Shown here: piece after piece, positions 1 through 9,550 of the stretch
Layout: every line of letters starts with the position of its first letter
How positions within the stretch are numbered: position 1 is the first letter of the stretch
Assembly (NCBI GenBank): GCA_003550305.1
Contig: QKYT01000426.1
Span: forward strand, 83,741 to 100,576
Origin: Glomus cerebriforme
Taxonomy: Eukaryota > Glomeromycota > Glomeromycetes > Glomerales > Glomeraceae
Direction of reading: 5' to 3'
Length of the DNA: 16,836 bases
The notes under the pieces: generated by a model
What the model saw: only the letters and a program-made list of their open reading frames with translations
What the model was told of the DNA's origin: nothing
Database searches by the model: none
Translations under genes and position numbers: made by a program

Positions 1-246
1 TTTTTTTTTTTTTTTGAATTCAAAGAATTGAAAAATGTAAAGTCAATTCTTAAAATTTTTTTGAATGTCAAATTATTTTTCTAGCAAATTAATTTATTAA
101 TTAATTTAATAAATTTAATTCATAATATTCATAATACTATTATAAATTTATTTATTTTTTTTTTTTAATTTGATACTAATTCCTTTTAAATTAATTCATC
201 TAACTTACCTCGAAATTACAATATTTACATAGTCGGACAGATTAAC

Positions 247-266
247 TGGACTGATATTCCAGTCCA
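247..266. repeat. 7-bp hairpin (TGGACTG / CAGTCCA)
   Basis: Perfect inverted repeat TGGACTG (247-253) and CAGTCCA (260-266) around a 6-base loop. A further TTCCAGTT just downstream (268-275) can alternatively pair with AACTGGA at 244-250. It lies in otherwise AT-rich upstream DNA and stands out by its GC content. Function unknown; it may be the remnant of a transposon end. Confidence 0.5.
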
Positions 267-485
267 TTCCAGTTTTTAAACATTGCAGTATATATAATAG
301 TTAATATGATTGATTAATTACTAAAATATCATACACACATACATTAAAATGTTTTACGTCACTTTTTACAATTCATACATTTAAATCAGTTTAAAATTTT
401 TAATTTTTAATCTTTTATATATATATATTTTTTTTTAAAATAATAAAGGTTATAAACCTTAATTGGTTATTAATTAATTTTTTTT

Positions 486-588
486 AACAAAATATTGAAA
501 TAATTTCAAAAAATGGAGAATTTTTTTTTTAACAAAATATTTAAATATATGAATGTTTAATAACTTCAAAAATGGATAATTTTTTTTG
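486..588. repeat. Imperfect tandem duplication upstream of the kinase-Sel1 gene
   Basis: Two adjacent copies share the order AACAAAATATT, an AT-rich stretch, TTCAAAAA, ATGGA, AATT and a T run. The first copy is about 486-530 and the second about 531-588; they differ by small insertions. It contains no coding signal. It is probably simple slippage in AT-rich promoter DNA. Confidence 0.5.
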
Positions 589-643
589 ACGGAATTACGG
601 AATCTTAACTGTTTTCTCCGATTTATTTGGTACACAATTTTTC

Positions 644-665
644 GCCGATCACTTAATCGGCCGAT
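644..665. promoter_or_regulatory. Clustered CCGAT motifs with an inverted repeat, possible protein-binding site
   Basis: GCCGAT (644-649), ATCGGC (656-661) and GCCGAT (660-665) form a 6-bp inverted repeat with a 6-base spacer plus an overlapping CGGCCG palindrome. Another CCGAT lies at 618-622. The GC-rich motif stands out in very AT-rich DNA and sits about 12 bases before a TATA-like sequence and 100 bases before the start codon. A transcription-factor site is plausible, but this is inference from position and symmetry only. Confidence 0.35.
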
Positions 666-676
666 AAGAAAATAAG

Positions 677-718
677 TATAAAATAGTTCAAAATTACTTT
701 TTTTTTTCCTCTCTTTTT
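677..718 (+). promoter_or_regulatory. Probable core promoter of the kinase-Sel1 gene (TATA-like box and pyrimidine tract)
   Basis: TATAAAATA at 677-685 is followed by a T/C-rich tract at 697-718, a common layout for fungal transcription start regions. The start codon at 760 is 75 bases beyond the TATA-like box. The start context has A at -3 in an A-rich leader. The AT-rich background makes chance TATA matches common, so confidence is moderate. Confidence 0.4.
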
Positions 719-759
719 AATTTCATAAAAAAAAAAAAAATTATTTAATAATAAAAAAA

Positions 760-3700
760 ATGTCCACCGATACCAGAATTAAAGATTCAAATTATTATTT
801 TGACTGGTTAGAAAAATCAATTTCCGAAAAACGTCTCAAATATCATGATTATTCAGAATTCAAGAATTTACAATTAATAGGAAATAGTTCATTTGGAAAC
901 ATCGTTCGTGCCAATTGGAAGAATGATAATGATTTTGTTACTTTGAAATCTTTTAATAATGATACAAAAATTCTTAAAAACGTTGTTGAAGAGGTAAAAT
1001 AATTGGTAAAATTTTTTATAAAGGAAAAAATGAAAAACATTCTAACTTATAAAAAATATATTTGTAGTTAAAATTGTATCGAAATGTTGATAATCATGAA
1101 AATATTTTACAATTCTATGGAATAACAAAGTTAGAAACTGGTACATATGATTTAAAAATTTATGAATCATCATTTTCGCTCTTTAATATATTTTAAGTAA
1201 TTTATTTCTCTTTCATAAGAATATTCTTTAGTTATGGAATATTCGGATGATTTTCTTACATTAAACAATTATTTAAATAAACATTTTGAAGAACTTGATT
1301 GGTGTGACAAATATCAACTAGCATTACAATTAGCAAGTGCTGTAGAGTTCATGCATGATTGTGATATCATCCATCATAACCTGGTAATATAATTTAAGTT
1401 TGTAAAAAAAAAATTTCTTGTTTTTCTTTTTATTTGTTTATTCAAAAATAATTAACTACATACTTACACATATTTATTTATTATTATTATTGTTGTTGTT
1501 GTTGTTAAAAAAAAAAAAAAGCATGCAGCAAATATACTTGTTCATAAAAAAAATATTAAATTAATGGATTTTGGATTATCCAATAAATTTATTGAAGTAC
1601 AAAATTCAACAAATACAACAAATTCAAAATTTGGTATAATACCTTATTTGGATCCAAAAAGTTTTGATAATAATAATTGTATTATTATTAATCAAAATCA
1701 AAATTTTAAGTTAAGCAAAAAATCTAATGTATATAGTGTTGGAATACTTATATGGCAAATTTCAAGTGGATATGAACCTTTTACAAATCCAAAAGATATT
1801 GAAGATGATGATGATGATGGTAGTATATCCTTCGATGTTGATGAAATTTTTGATGATAAATCCGAAGATGTTGATGATGAAACTTTCGTTTATAAACCTT
1901 ATAGTGAAGATATTGAAGATAATCATACCTTAATTTTAAAAATAATAAATGGAAAAAGAGAAAAAATTATTTATGGTACACCGATTGAATATAGTGTTTT
2001 ATATAAAGGTACTGTATTCATTCTATTTTTATAATATTTTTATAATGAATTTTTTTTAAAAAAAAAAAAAATTTTTATCGTATTAATTGATTTATTTAAT
2101 TTATTAGAATGTTGGAAATATGAACCAAATGAACGTCCAAATATTCATCAAGTTGTTTCAACTCTTGAAAAAATAATTTCTTTTGAACAAAATTATACAG
2201 AAGAAAATCATTTATTAATGGACGACTTTAAATCAAGTAGTGTGAATAATTTATTAAGTAAAATTAATAAAATTGAATTTGAAAGTTCTTTTTTTAATCA
2301 AAAATCTATTCAATTCGAAAAAAATAATTCATCAAGTACAAATCTTACGTATCAACCTATGGATTTTTCAATATTTAATGAAATCAATGAATTTAACAAT
2401 ATAATCGTTGATAAATTAATTGATTATGTGATTAAGAAACATAATGAAATTATTAATTTTAATGAAATTAAACATATTATTGAACAAGAAATATTACAAT
2501 TAAATCAAACTTCAAGTAATCTTATAAATTGGCTTATAGAAAATCAACATATGTCAAAATATATTTGGTTTCTTGGATTATTTTATTATTATAATATAGG
2601 TATTGAAAGTAGTGATTGTAACAATGATAAAGCATTTAAATTATTTGTAAAAGCGGCAAATGATAATTATTCTATTTCATTAATTTATCTCGCTAAATGG
2701 TATTATAACGTATATAAGGGATTTAATCGAGATAAAACTTTAACATTCAAATGGTATCAAAAATCTGTAGAAAATGAAAGTATTATTGGACAATTTTATT
2801 TAGGATATTGTTATGAATTAGGTATTGGAACACGACAAAATTTTAAAAGATCAGTTTATTGGTATCAAAAAGCTGCTAATAATGAGAATATATCCGCAAA
2901 ACTTTATCTTGCAAATTGTTATAGGTTAGGTAAAGGAATTGAAAAAAATCAAATTAGAGCATTCGATTATTATAATACATTAGCTAAAAAAGAAATTTTT
3001 GAAGCACAATATCAACTTGGAAATTGTTTTCATAATGGGATTGGAACAAAAATTGATACAAATATAGCATTATATTGGTATAATAAAGCGGCAGAAAATG
3101 GAAATGAATCCGCAGAATATGAATTAAGTAAATATTATGAATTGGTTAAAAGAGATAAAATTAAAGCTTTTGAATATTGTAAAAAATCTGCTGAAAAAGG
3201 GAACTTGGATGCTCAATTTCAACTTGGTTCATATTATTCTAATGGAATCGGAATTGAATTTAATAAAGAAAAAGCTTTCGAATTATATAAAAGAGCGGCA
3301 GAAAATGATCATGTTTTGGCTCAAATTCATCTTGGAAATTTATATGAAAATGGTTCTAATGAAGTAGAAAAAGATTTAGGGAAAGCCTTTCATTGGTATA
3401 ATAAAGCGGCAATAAGTGGAAATGAAATAGCACAATATAATTTGGCTAGATGTTACGAATTAGGGAATGGTGTTACAAAAAATGCGGATATAGCATTCAT
3501 GTATTATGAAAAATCAGCAAAAAAAGAATATTTAGACGCTCAAATTAAACTTGGATTTTGTTATCATAATGGAATAGGAACAAAAATTGATAAAATAAAA
3601 GCATTCGAATTATATAAATTAGCAGCTGAAGAAGGGCATAGTATAGCTCAAAATAATCTTGGAACTTTATATGCAAATGGTGAAGGTACGGAAAAAGATT

Positions 3701-6057
3701 TAGAAAAAGCTATTTATTGGTATCAAAAAGCTGCAAAAAATGGAAACAACAATGCTTTATATAATTTAGGTGAATGTTTTGAATTAGGGATTGGTATAAA
3801 TAAAGATGAAGTCAAAGCTTTTGAATATTATAAGGAATCAGCTGAAAATGGTTATTTAGATGCTCAATTTCAACTTGGATATTGTTACATAAATGGTATT
3901 GGAACTGAAATTAATAAAAATTTGGGATTGGAAATTTATGATATGGCAACGAATGATAAAAAAAATATTGACAAACAAATTAATTCTGGTAAAGATGATA
4001 AAGAAAAATTAAATGATTTAAATAAACTTAATTATTGGTATCATAAAGCAACGGAAAATCATAATAGGATAGCATTATATAATTTAGGTATATTTTATGA
4101 ATTAGGAAAAGTTGTATGTAAGAATGAAGTTAGAGCATTTGAATTTTATAAAAAATCAGCAAATCAAGGTTTTACGGATGCTCAATTTCAACTTGGATAT
4201 TGTTATAATGAAGGGATGGGAACTGAGGTTAGTAAAATAAAATCATTTGAATTATATAAAAAGGCGGCTAAAAAAGAACATAGTATGGCTCAAAATAATC
4301 TTGGAACTTTATATGAAATCGGTAAAGAAATTGAAAAAGATTTAAGTCAAGCTATTTATTGGTATAATAAAGCGTCTAGAAGTGAAAATAAGATAGCACA
4401 ATATAATTTAGGTAGATGTTATGAATTAGGAAATGGGGTTGAAAAAGATGAAATTAAAGCTTTTGAATATTATGAAAAATCAGCTGAACAAGGATATATA
4501 AATGCAAAATTTCAACTTGGATATTGTTATGATAAAGGAGTGGGGACTGGAATTAATAAATTACGAGCATTTAGATTATATTTAAAAGCAGCCGAGAATG
4601 ATAATAGTAAAGCTCAGAATAATCTCGCAATTTTATACAAAAATGGTGAAGGTGTTGGAAAAGATTTATCACAGGCCATTTATTGGTATACAAAAGCAGC
4701 AGAAAATGGAGATGAAATAGCACAATATAATTTAGGAGAATGTTATAAATTTGGAAATTGCATTGAAAAAGATGAAGTTAAAGCTTTTGAATATTTTAAA
4801 AGATCAGCTGAAAAAGAATATTTAAATGCTCAATTTCAACTTGGATATTGTTATGATAAAGGAATTGGAACTGAGGTTAATAAGAAGAAGGCATTTGAAT
4901 TATATAAAATATCAGCTGAAAAGGAATATAATATGGCTCAAAATAATCTTGCAATATTATATGAACTTGGTGAAGGAATTGAAAAGGATATGTCACAAGC
5001 TGTTTATTGGTATAATAAATCAGCGGAAAATGGAAGTAAAATAGCACAATATAATTTGGCTAAATGTTATGAATCAGGGAAAGGTGTTGAAAAAGATGAA
5101 ATTAAAGCTTTTGAATTTTATGAAAAATCGGCCAAAAATGATTATTTAGATGCTCAAATTCAACTTGGTTATTTATATTATGAGGGAATTGGAACCAAAG
5201 TTAATAAAGAGAAGGCATTTGAATTATATAAATTAGCGGCTGAGAAAGATCATAATTTTGCACAAAGTTTTCTCGCAATTTTATATTATTATGGTCAAGG
5301 AGTAGAGAAAAATTTAAGCCAAGCCGTTTATTGGCTTAAAAAAGCAGTAAGAAATGGAGACGAGGTTGCACAAATTAATTTGGCCGAATGTTATGAATTA
5401 GGAAAAGGTGTTGATAAAAATTACGTTAAAGCATTTGAATATTATAAAAAATCAGCTGAAAATGGAAATATAAATGCAAAATTTCAACTTGGATATTGTT
5501 ATGTAAATGGAATTGGAACAGAGATTAATAAGGAAAAAGGATTTGAATTATATAACGAGGCAACTGGAAAAAAAGACACTGATTTACAATATTTAAAATA
5601 TGAAACCGATGAAAATATCATAAAAGATTTAGATAAAGTTAATTATTGGTATCATAAAGCAGCAGATCATGATAACAAAGTTGCACTTTATAATTTAGGC
5701 AGATTTTATGAATCAGGAAAAGGTGTATGTCAAAATGAGGCCAGAGCATTTGAATATTATGAAAAATCTGCTAATCAAGGATTTATAAATAGCATCTATA
5801 AAGTTGGATACTTTTATGATCATGGAGTTGTCGTTGATGTTGATAAAGAAAAGGCATTTAATTTGTATAAAATAGCTGCCAAAGAAGAAAATGGTGACGC
5901 ACAAAAAAGTCTTGGGCTTTTATATGAACAAGGTAATGGGATCGAAAAAAATATAGAAAAAGCTATTTATTGGTACGAAAAAGCAAAAGAAAATGGATGT
6001 AAAGAAGCCGAACAAAGTTTAAACAATATATTATTAAAATTTAATTATCAATTTTAA
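760..6057 (+). CDS. Pseudokinase-like protein with a long Sel1-repeat array (five exons)
   Basis: My exon model is 760-993, 1068-1140, 1232-1383, 1522-2008 and 2108-6057. All introns are GT-AG and phases agree, giving about 1631 residues. Residues 35-340 are a tyrosine-kinase-like fold: glycine loop GNSSFG (41-46), Lys63 in VTLK, alpha-C Glu78, HHNLHAAN at 150-157 where active kinases have HRDLxxxN, DFG at 169-171, SNVYSVG in place of SDVYSxG (Asn222), and NERP near 323-326. The catalytic-loop Asp and alpha-F Asp are both Asn, so a pseudokinase is inferred. An acidic insert (about 1789-1925) precedes helix G. A linker with predicted helices (353-463) leads into about 30 Sel1 repeats (from 464 to the end), which form helical solenoids that scaffold protein partners. 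The fusion is typical of Rhizophagus, where it is presumed to act in signalling. No signal peptide or membrane segment is seen. The exon 2/3 junction is the least certain; the kinase substrate, if any, is unknown. Confidence 0.88.
1471..1521 (+). repeat. TTA/TTG microsatellite and A run at the end of intron 3
   Basis: A TTA-rich run passes into about five TTG units and then about 14 A bases directly before the AG at 1520-1521. The usual pyrimidine tract before the 3' splice site is therefore replaced by A bases. The acceptor is still required to give an in-frame HAANILVH after HHNL. Confidence 0.6.
2554..6054 (+). repeat. Sel1-repeat array with a 324-base (108-residue) higher-order unit
   Basis: About 30 full 36-residue Sel1-like repeats plus two degenerate ones. 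From 3112 on, three repeat types alternate as A (AQYNLGxCYELG, ending AFEYYEKSA), B ([15 protein letters not shown], ending AFELYKxAA) and C (AQNNLxxLYxxGEG, ending AIYWYNKAA). Type A units start at 3112, 3430, 3754, 4072, 4396, 4720, 5044, 5368 and 5683, and the repeats end near 6006. Spacings are exactly 324 bases in most cases, and 315-318 in four. The regularity indicates growth by duplication of whole triplets, not single repeats. The first few repeats (before 3112) are more divergent. Confidence 0.9.
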
Positions 6058-6142
6058 ATATTACTAACGTTGACGTATTTCGAAATTTCTGCATATAAAA
6101 TTTTTTACGATTAAAAGTATACGATATAAATCAAAATTTTTT

Positions 6143-6148
6143 AATAAA
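6143..6148 (+). terminator. Candidate poly(A) signal of the kinase-Sel1 gene
   Basis: AATAAA lies 86 bases after the TAA stop. A second AATAAA is at 6265-6270. Such hexamers are frequent by chance in AT-rich DNA, so which is used cannot be told from sequence. Confidence 0.35.
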
Positions 6149-6149
6149 C

Positions 6150-7830
6150 ATTCCCACCCTTTTGAAAAAGAGATCGTAAATTGACAATCCCGAAAAAAAA
6201 GATTTTTTTTTTTTTTTGATGGATGATCCGAATATCGCGATTTTCTAATGAAATCTGATATATTAATAAATAACAGATATACAAATAACAGATATACCAG
6301 ATTTTCGAGTAGAATGTTAAGCCACAAGTTCACTCGTATGGTAAAATATATGTATTACAAAATAGGAAAGTGATTCTCACATAAATTTTAAATTTCTAAA
6401 AATAAAATGTTTTCTTTGTATTCGCAAACATCACTATTACTCAAATAACTTTATCTGATTAATTTACTCAGAGAAATCTTATCTTAATTATCTCGTGGAC
6501 ACAAATTAGTAGATCGAAAATTTGTACTCGCATCATCGCATATGACGAAATGAAAATGCATAATGACATCAAAAAGGTCTAGACAATTACCAACGAAATT
6601 CTAGATTTTCTTTCTAATTGACAATTTTATCAAAAAGGGAATTAATATAATGTAAATAATTTCATGTGTTAAATAAAATTGTCTTGATAAGTTCATTTTT
6701 CCATTGATTCGTTCTTGGATTTTTTAAGGAAATGCAAAAAAAGGAATTCTACAAAATACAAATTTGTCAACTTTTTTTCCAAGTGGAATTCTTCACGAAA
6801 TGATTAATTTCCCACGAAGGCGTAAAAATTCAATTTGAACCGATAAAAAACAATAAAGGAACCTAAATACATACCATATTTAGGTATGTTCCGATTACTT
6901 CCGACTTAATGATAACGATCAGTAAAACTATTACACGTCTTTTATAAGAATGAACGTCCCGAAAAGAAACGGAAAAGATATCCGAGATGTTCGATGCATA
7001 CGGAAAATGCCGGAAAGAGTGTTTACGTTCGATAACGAAGAAACTGTATGACTACTGTATGTATAACGTAAATCTAACTTTATATTTTGTAACGCGTGCT
7101 CTTTTATCCTAAAATGAAATAATAATGATTAGTCAATATTTCTTCAATTCAAGTATTCAGAAAATTTGATGTTATAATTTACAAAGTTTTTTTTTTGCAA
7201 ATTTTTGTATAGTAACTTTTATTAAAGAGTTTAGTCAAAAAATATTTAATATTTTGCGTGTATAAAATATAAAGACTGAATATAAATAAATATTATAAAT
7301 ATTTTTATTTGATTAAAAATAAAATATAAACAGATTGTGTTTAGATCAATCACATTAGAAGAAATTATTTAAATAAATATGTTTGTCTTTTGATTTTGCT
7401 ACTTGCGATCAAATCATCGCCATTTCATCCTTAAGCGTATTCAAGTCGCTCATCTCATTATTTGGTTGTACTTTCCAATCATGACTGCTTTAGATGAGAA
7501 TTTACCATATACTAAACAACACCTTCCAGTAATATATCTTTAAACCTCGGATAAGACACGTAAGACCACCGAGATAGTTACCAATTTTAAATAATACCAA
7601 AAAAAACAAAAAACAAAAAATAATGATCAATACCATGGATTTCCCCTCATGATTTAGCAAAAAAAAATTGTCCGAATACTTCTATAATGCTTCGGGAATC
7701 ATTGATCTCTTTTCATACCGAATTCTGGTAAAGGTCACGTATTGAGGAATTGGAAACTGATTTCATCAATAATTAACAGAATTCTTAAGTCTAATATGGA
7801 TATAAATGATTTTGAAGTTTCTAAAGATTG
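6150..7830. other. Intergenic region without a convincing gene
   Basis: No long open frame and no recognisable protein or RNA gene on either strand. A patch at 6940-7060 is richer in G+C than its surroundings and contains a 33-codon open frame on the plus strand (6950-7051, starting MNVPKRNGK). A 20-codon frame is at 7481-7543 (+). About 6480-6600 is open on both strands for 30-38 codons with mixed codons, possibly old coding DNA. None of these can be called a gene. Confidence 0.5.
6858..6892. repeat. Inverted repeat with two alternative hairpins
   Basis: CCTAAATA (6862-6869) pairs with TATTTAGG (6877-6884) over a 7-base loop. The flanking GGAA (6858-6861) and TTCC (6889-6892) can extend the stem across a short bulge. 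CATACC (6870-6875) can instead pair with GGTATG (6883-6888). Function unknown. Confidence 0.5.
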
Positions 7831-7914
7831 ATTTTTTAAAGGAAGAGAAAAAAATTGGTAAAGAGCATATAGAAATTAAACCACAGACAAGATGCAACCG
7901 CAATTTCCTTTCCC

Positions 7915-8030
7915 CTTAATAAGATAAAATTGAAAATTAGTCTATTAAAACGTTGCATACGTAATGACTTACCAATTACACCAATAAGCTCGCTGCTAGC
8001 CACAAATAATAGAATAGTTTGCGACGACAT
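7915..8030 (-). other. Possible first exon and intron of an unrecognised minus-strand gene
   Basis: On the minus strand an ATG at 8030 opens a 19-codon hydrophobic segment (MSSQTILLFVASSELIGVI) that ends at a consensus donor, gtaagt, starting at 7972. An AG at 7916-7915 would close a 58-base intron and keep a frame open for about 50 more codons; a second AG at 7822-7821 also gives an open frame. The segment looks like a signal peptide or membrane helix. No family is recognised, and hydrophobic open frames arise easily in AT-rich DNA, so this is weak. Confidence 0.22.
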
Positions 8031-8262
8031 AACAGCTCGATCAATAATATCAATAATAACAATACACTTTAGATACTTGGAAATTTTTGATCATTTTAAC
8101 CTTCTTCCCCAATTTCGATTGTTTCAGCATATTACCTACTTATAGTAAGTATCAGTTTGTCATTATACCGACTGTGTTCTGTTTCAGAAAACCAAGAACA
8201 TTTTGATTGCTGCCTCCCCCCAAAAGCTATTAAATTTTCACAAAATACAAAAAAATTTAGTA

Positions 8263-8397
8263 TCACAGATCGATCAACGACTGTTCTACAAACTTCAAAG
8301 CCACTTGTGTCATGTACACATGTACAACATCTAAAACATTTGGAGGTAGATCAGGTAGATCACAAAATTTTTTAACGATTTGTTTTATTTGACCTTC
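8263..8397 (-). other. Short minus-strand coding trace, unrecognised
   Basis: A 44-codon open stretch on the minus strand between two TGA stops reads with balanced, protein-like composition, including FCDLPDLPPNVLDVVHVYM and then QVALKFVEQSLIDL. It uses codons such as GTG, CTG and TTG that are rare in nearby non-coding DNA. There is no start codon at its head and no clear splice pairing: an upstream AAG|gtaaaa near 8443 leads to a stop. It may be an exon whose neighbours I cannot define, or a gene relic. The opposite strand is also open here (8157-8375), but that translation is less protein-like. Confidence 0.25.
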
Positions 8398-8399
8398 TC

Positions 8400-9463
8400 A
8401 CGTTTTTTTTTTGAGTAATGCAACGCTAGTCGATCAGAATTTTACCTTGATCAGTCTAATAAAGCATTGGGTTGAACAATATTTATTTAATCAATTATGT
8501 ATGACACAGTAAGTAATAAATAATAAATTAAAAAAAATTTTTTTCATTAAATCAATAGAAAAAATACAATGGTGTGATTTTCGAGGGGTCTTGTTTATTT
8601 ATTTTATAGTTTTTTATAGTTAAAATAATGTATGATTTTTTCTAAATAGAAATATTTCAAAGAAAAACGTGACATCACGCGTGAAAAAAAACAAATAACT
8701 TTCGTTACGCCATCTTTTTTATTTGATAAGAGATTAATTGTTCATTTACTGTAATGCACAATTTTATTTTTATTTATTCACATTATGCATATAAAGTATA
8801 TTCGGGAAATAAATAAAAAAAAGATCCGATATGCTCGGGATTTAAATAAAACTATTTATCTTTTTCAACATATTGAGATGAATTATTGGGCATAATTTAA
8901 AGGCAATCAGGAAATTGTAAATGTTTAGTCATTTGATTGACGGAATATTGTTTTGACATTAAATTTAAATATCTCGTTTATAAAAAAACAAATAAAAGTA
9001 ATATAATGTTACACGGCTTTAAATTTGATTGATCGACGTTACATTTCTTCTCTCGTGGGAAAATTCTTATTGTATCTATTAACCAAATTAGAAATAAATT
9101 CCTTAAATTCTTACTTATTATTCAGTGAGTCATTTACAATTTTCTCATTCACAACGTCACAACGGGAATTTTTTCAATCGAATGGTTAAACTTTATTTAT
9201 GCTAAATCTATGAGTTGATACAAACTTGTCCTGTAAGATTAAGTAAAGTATTTGGTATTACAGGTTTTACAATCTTATATTATTTAATAGGAGGTTAAAA
9301 TAAGGGGTAATAATAGATTATCTTTATCATGTATTACAATTAGCTATAATTAACTTAATTAATTCATAATAGATGTTACACGTACAAATAATACAAGTTA
9401 AAAATGACGTGCTCAAAAATAATCAAAATGAATAAAAATATAATAAATCCACCTCCATCTACC
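8400..9463. other. AT-rich intergenic region
   Basis: No open frame, RNA gene or repeat that I can support on either strand. The sequence has A/T homopolymer runs and scattered short GC-richer patches, for example near 9040-9060 and 9150-9170. Confidence 0.5.
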
Positions 9464-9469
9464 TTTATT
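9464..9469 (-). terminator. Candidate poly(A) signal of the minus-strand gene
   Basis: AATAAA on the minus strand, 82 bases after the stop codon of the gene ending at 9551. It is followed by GT-containing sequence. Plausible by position, but the motif is common in AT-rich DNA. Confidence 0.35.
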
Positions 9470-9550
9470 TTTTTTTTTTTTTTATGAATAAGGAAATACC
9501 GATATCATGATTAATTATATTTTTTTTTTTTTTTTTAAATTATATTTCCT

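Noticed and set aside
1727..1933. 68-codon plus-strand open frame within exon 4 of the kinase-like gene
   Set aside because: It is an out-of-frame shadow of the acidic insert; the methionine runs come from GATGATGAT read in another frame.
3137..3367. Out-of-frame plus-strand frames inside the Sel1 array (also 4826-5044) and a minus frame at 5713-5904
   Set aside because: They overlap the strong in-frame Sel1 repeats and recur with the repeat period, as shadows do.
6064..6333. 89-codon minus-strand open frame just after the kinase-Sel1 gene
   Set aside because: Lys/Phe/Leu-rich low-complexity translation over A/T runs, no family resemblance, and it overlaps the likely 3' UTR of the gene.
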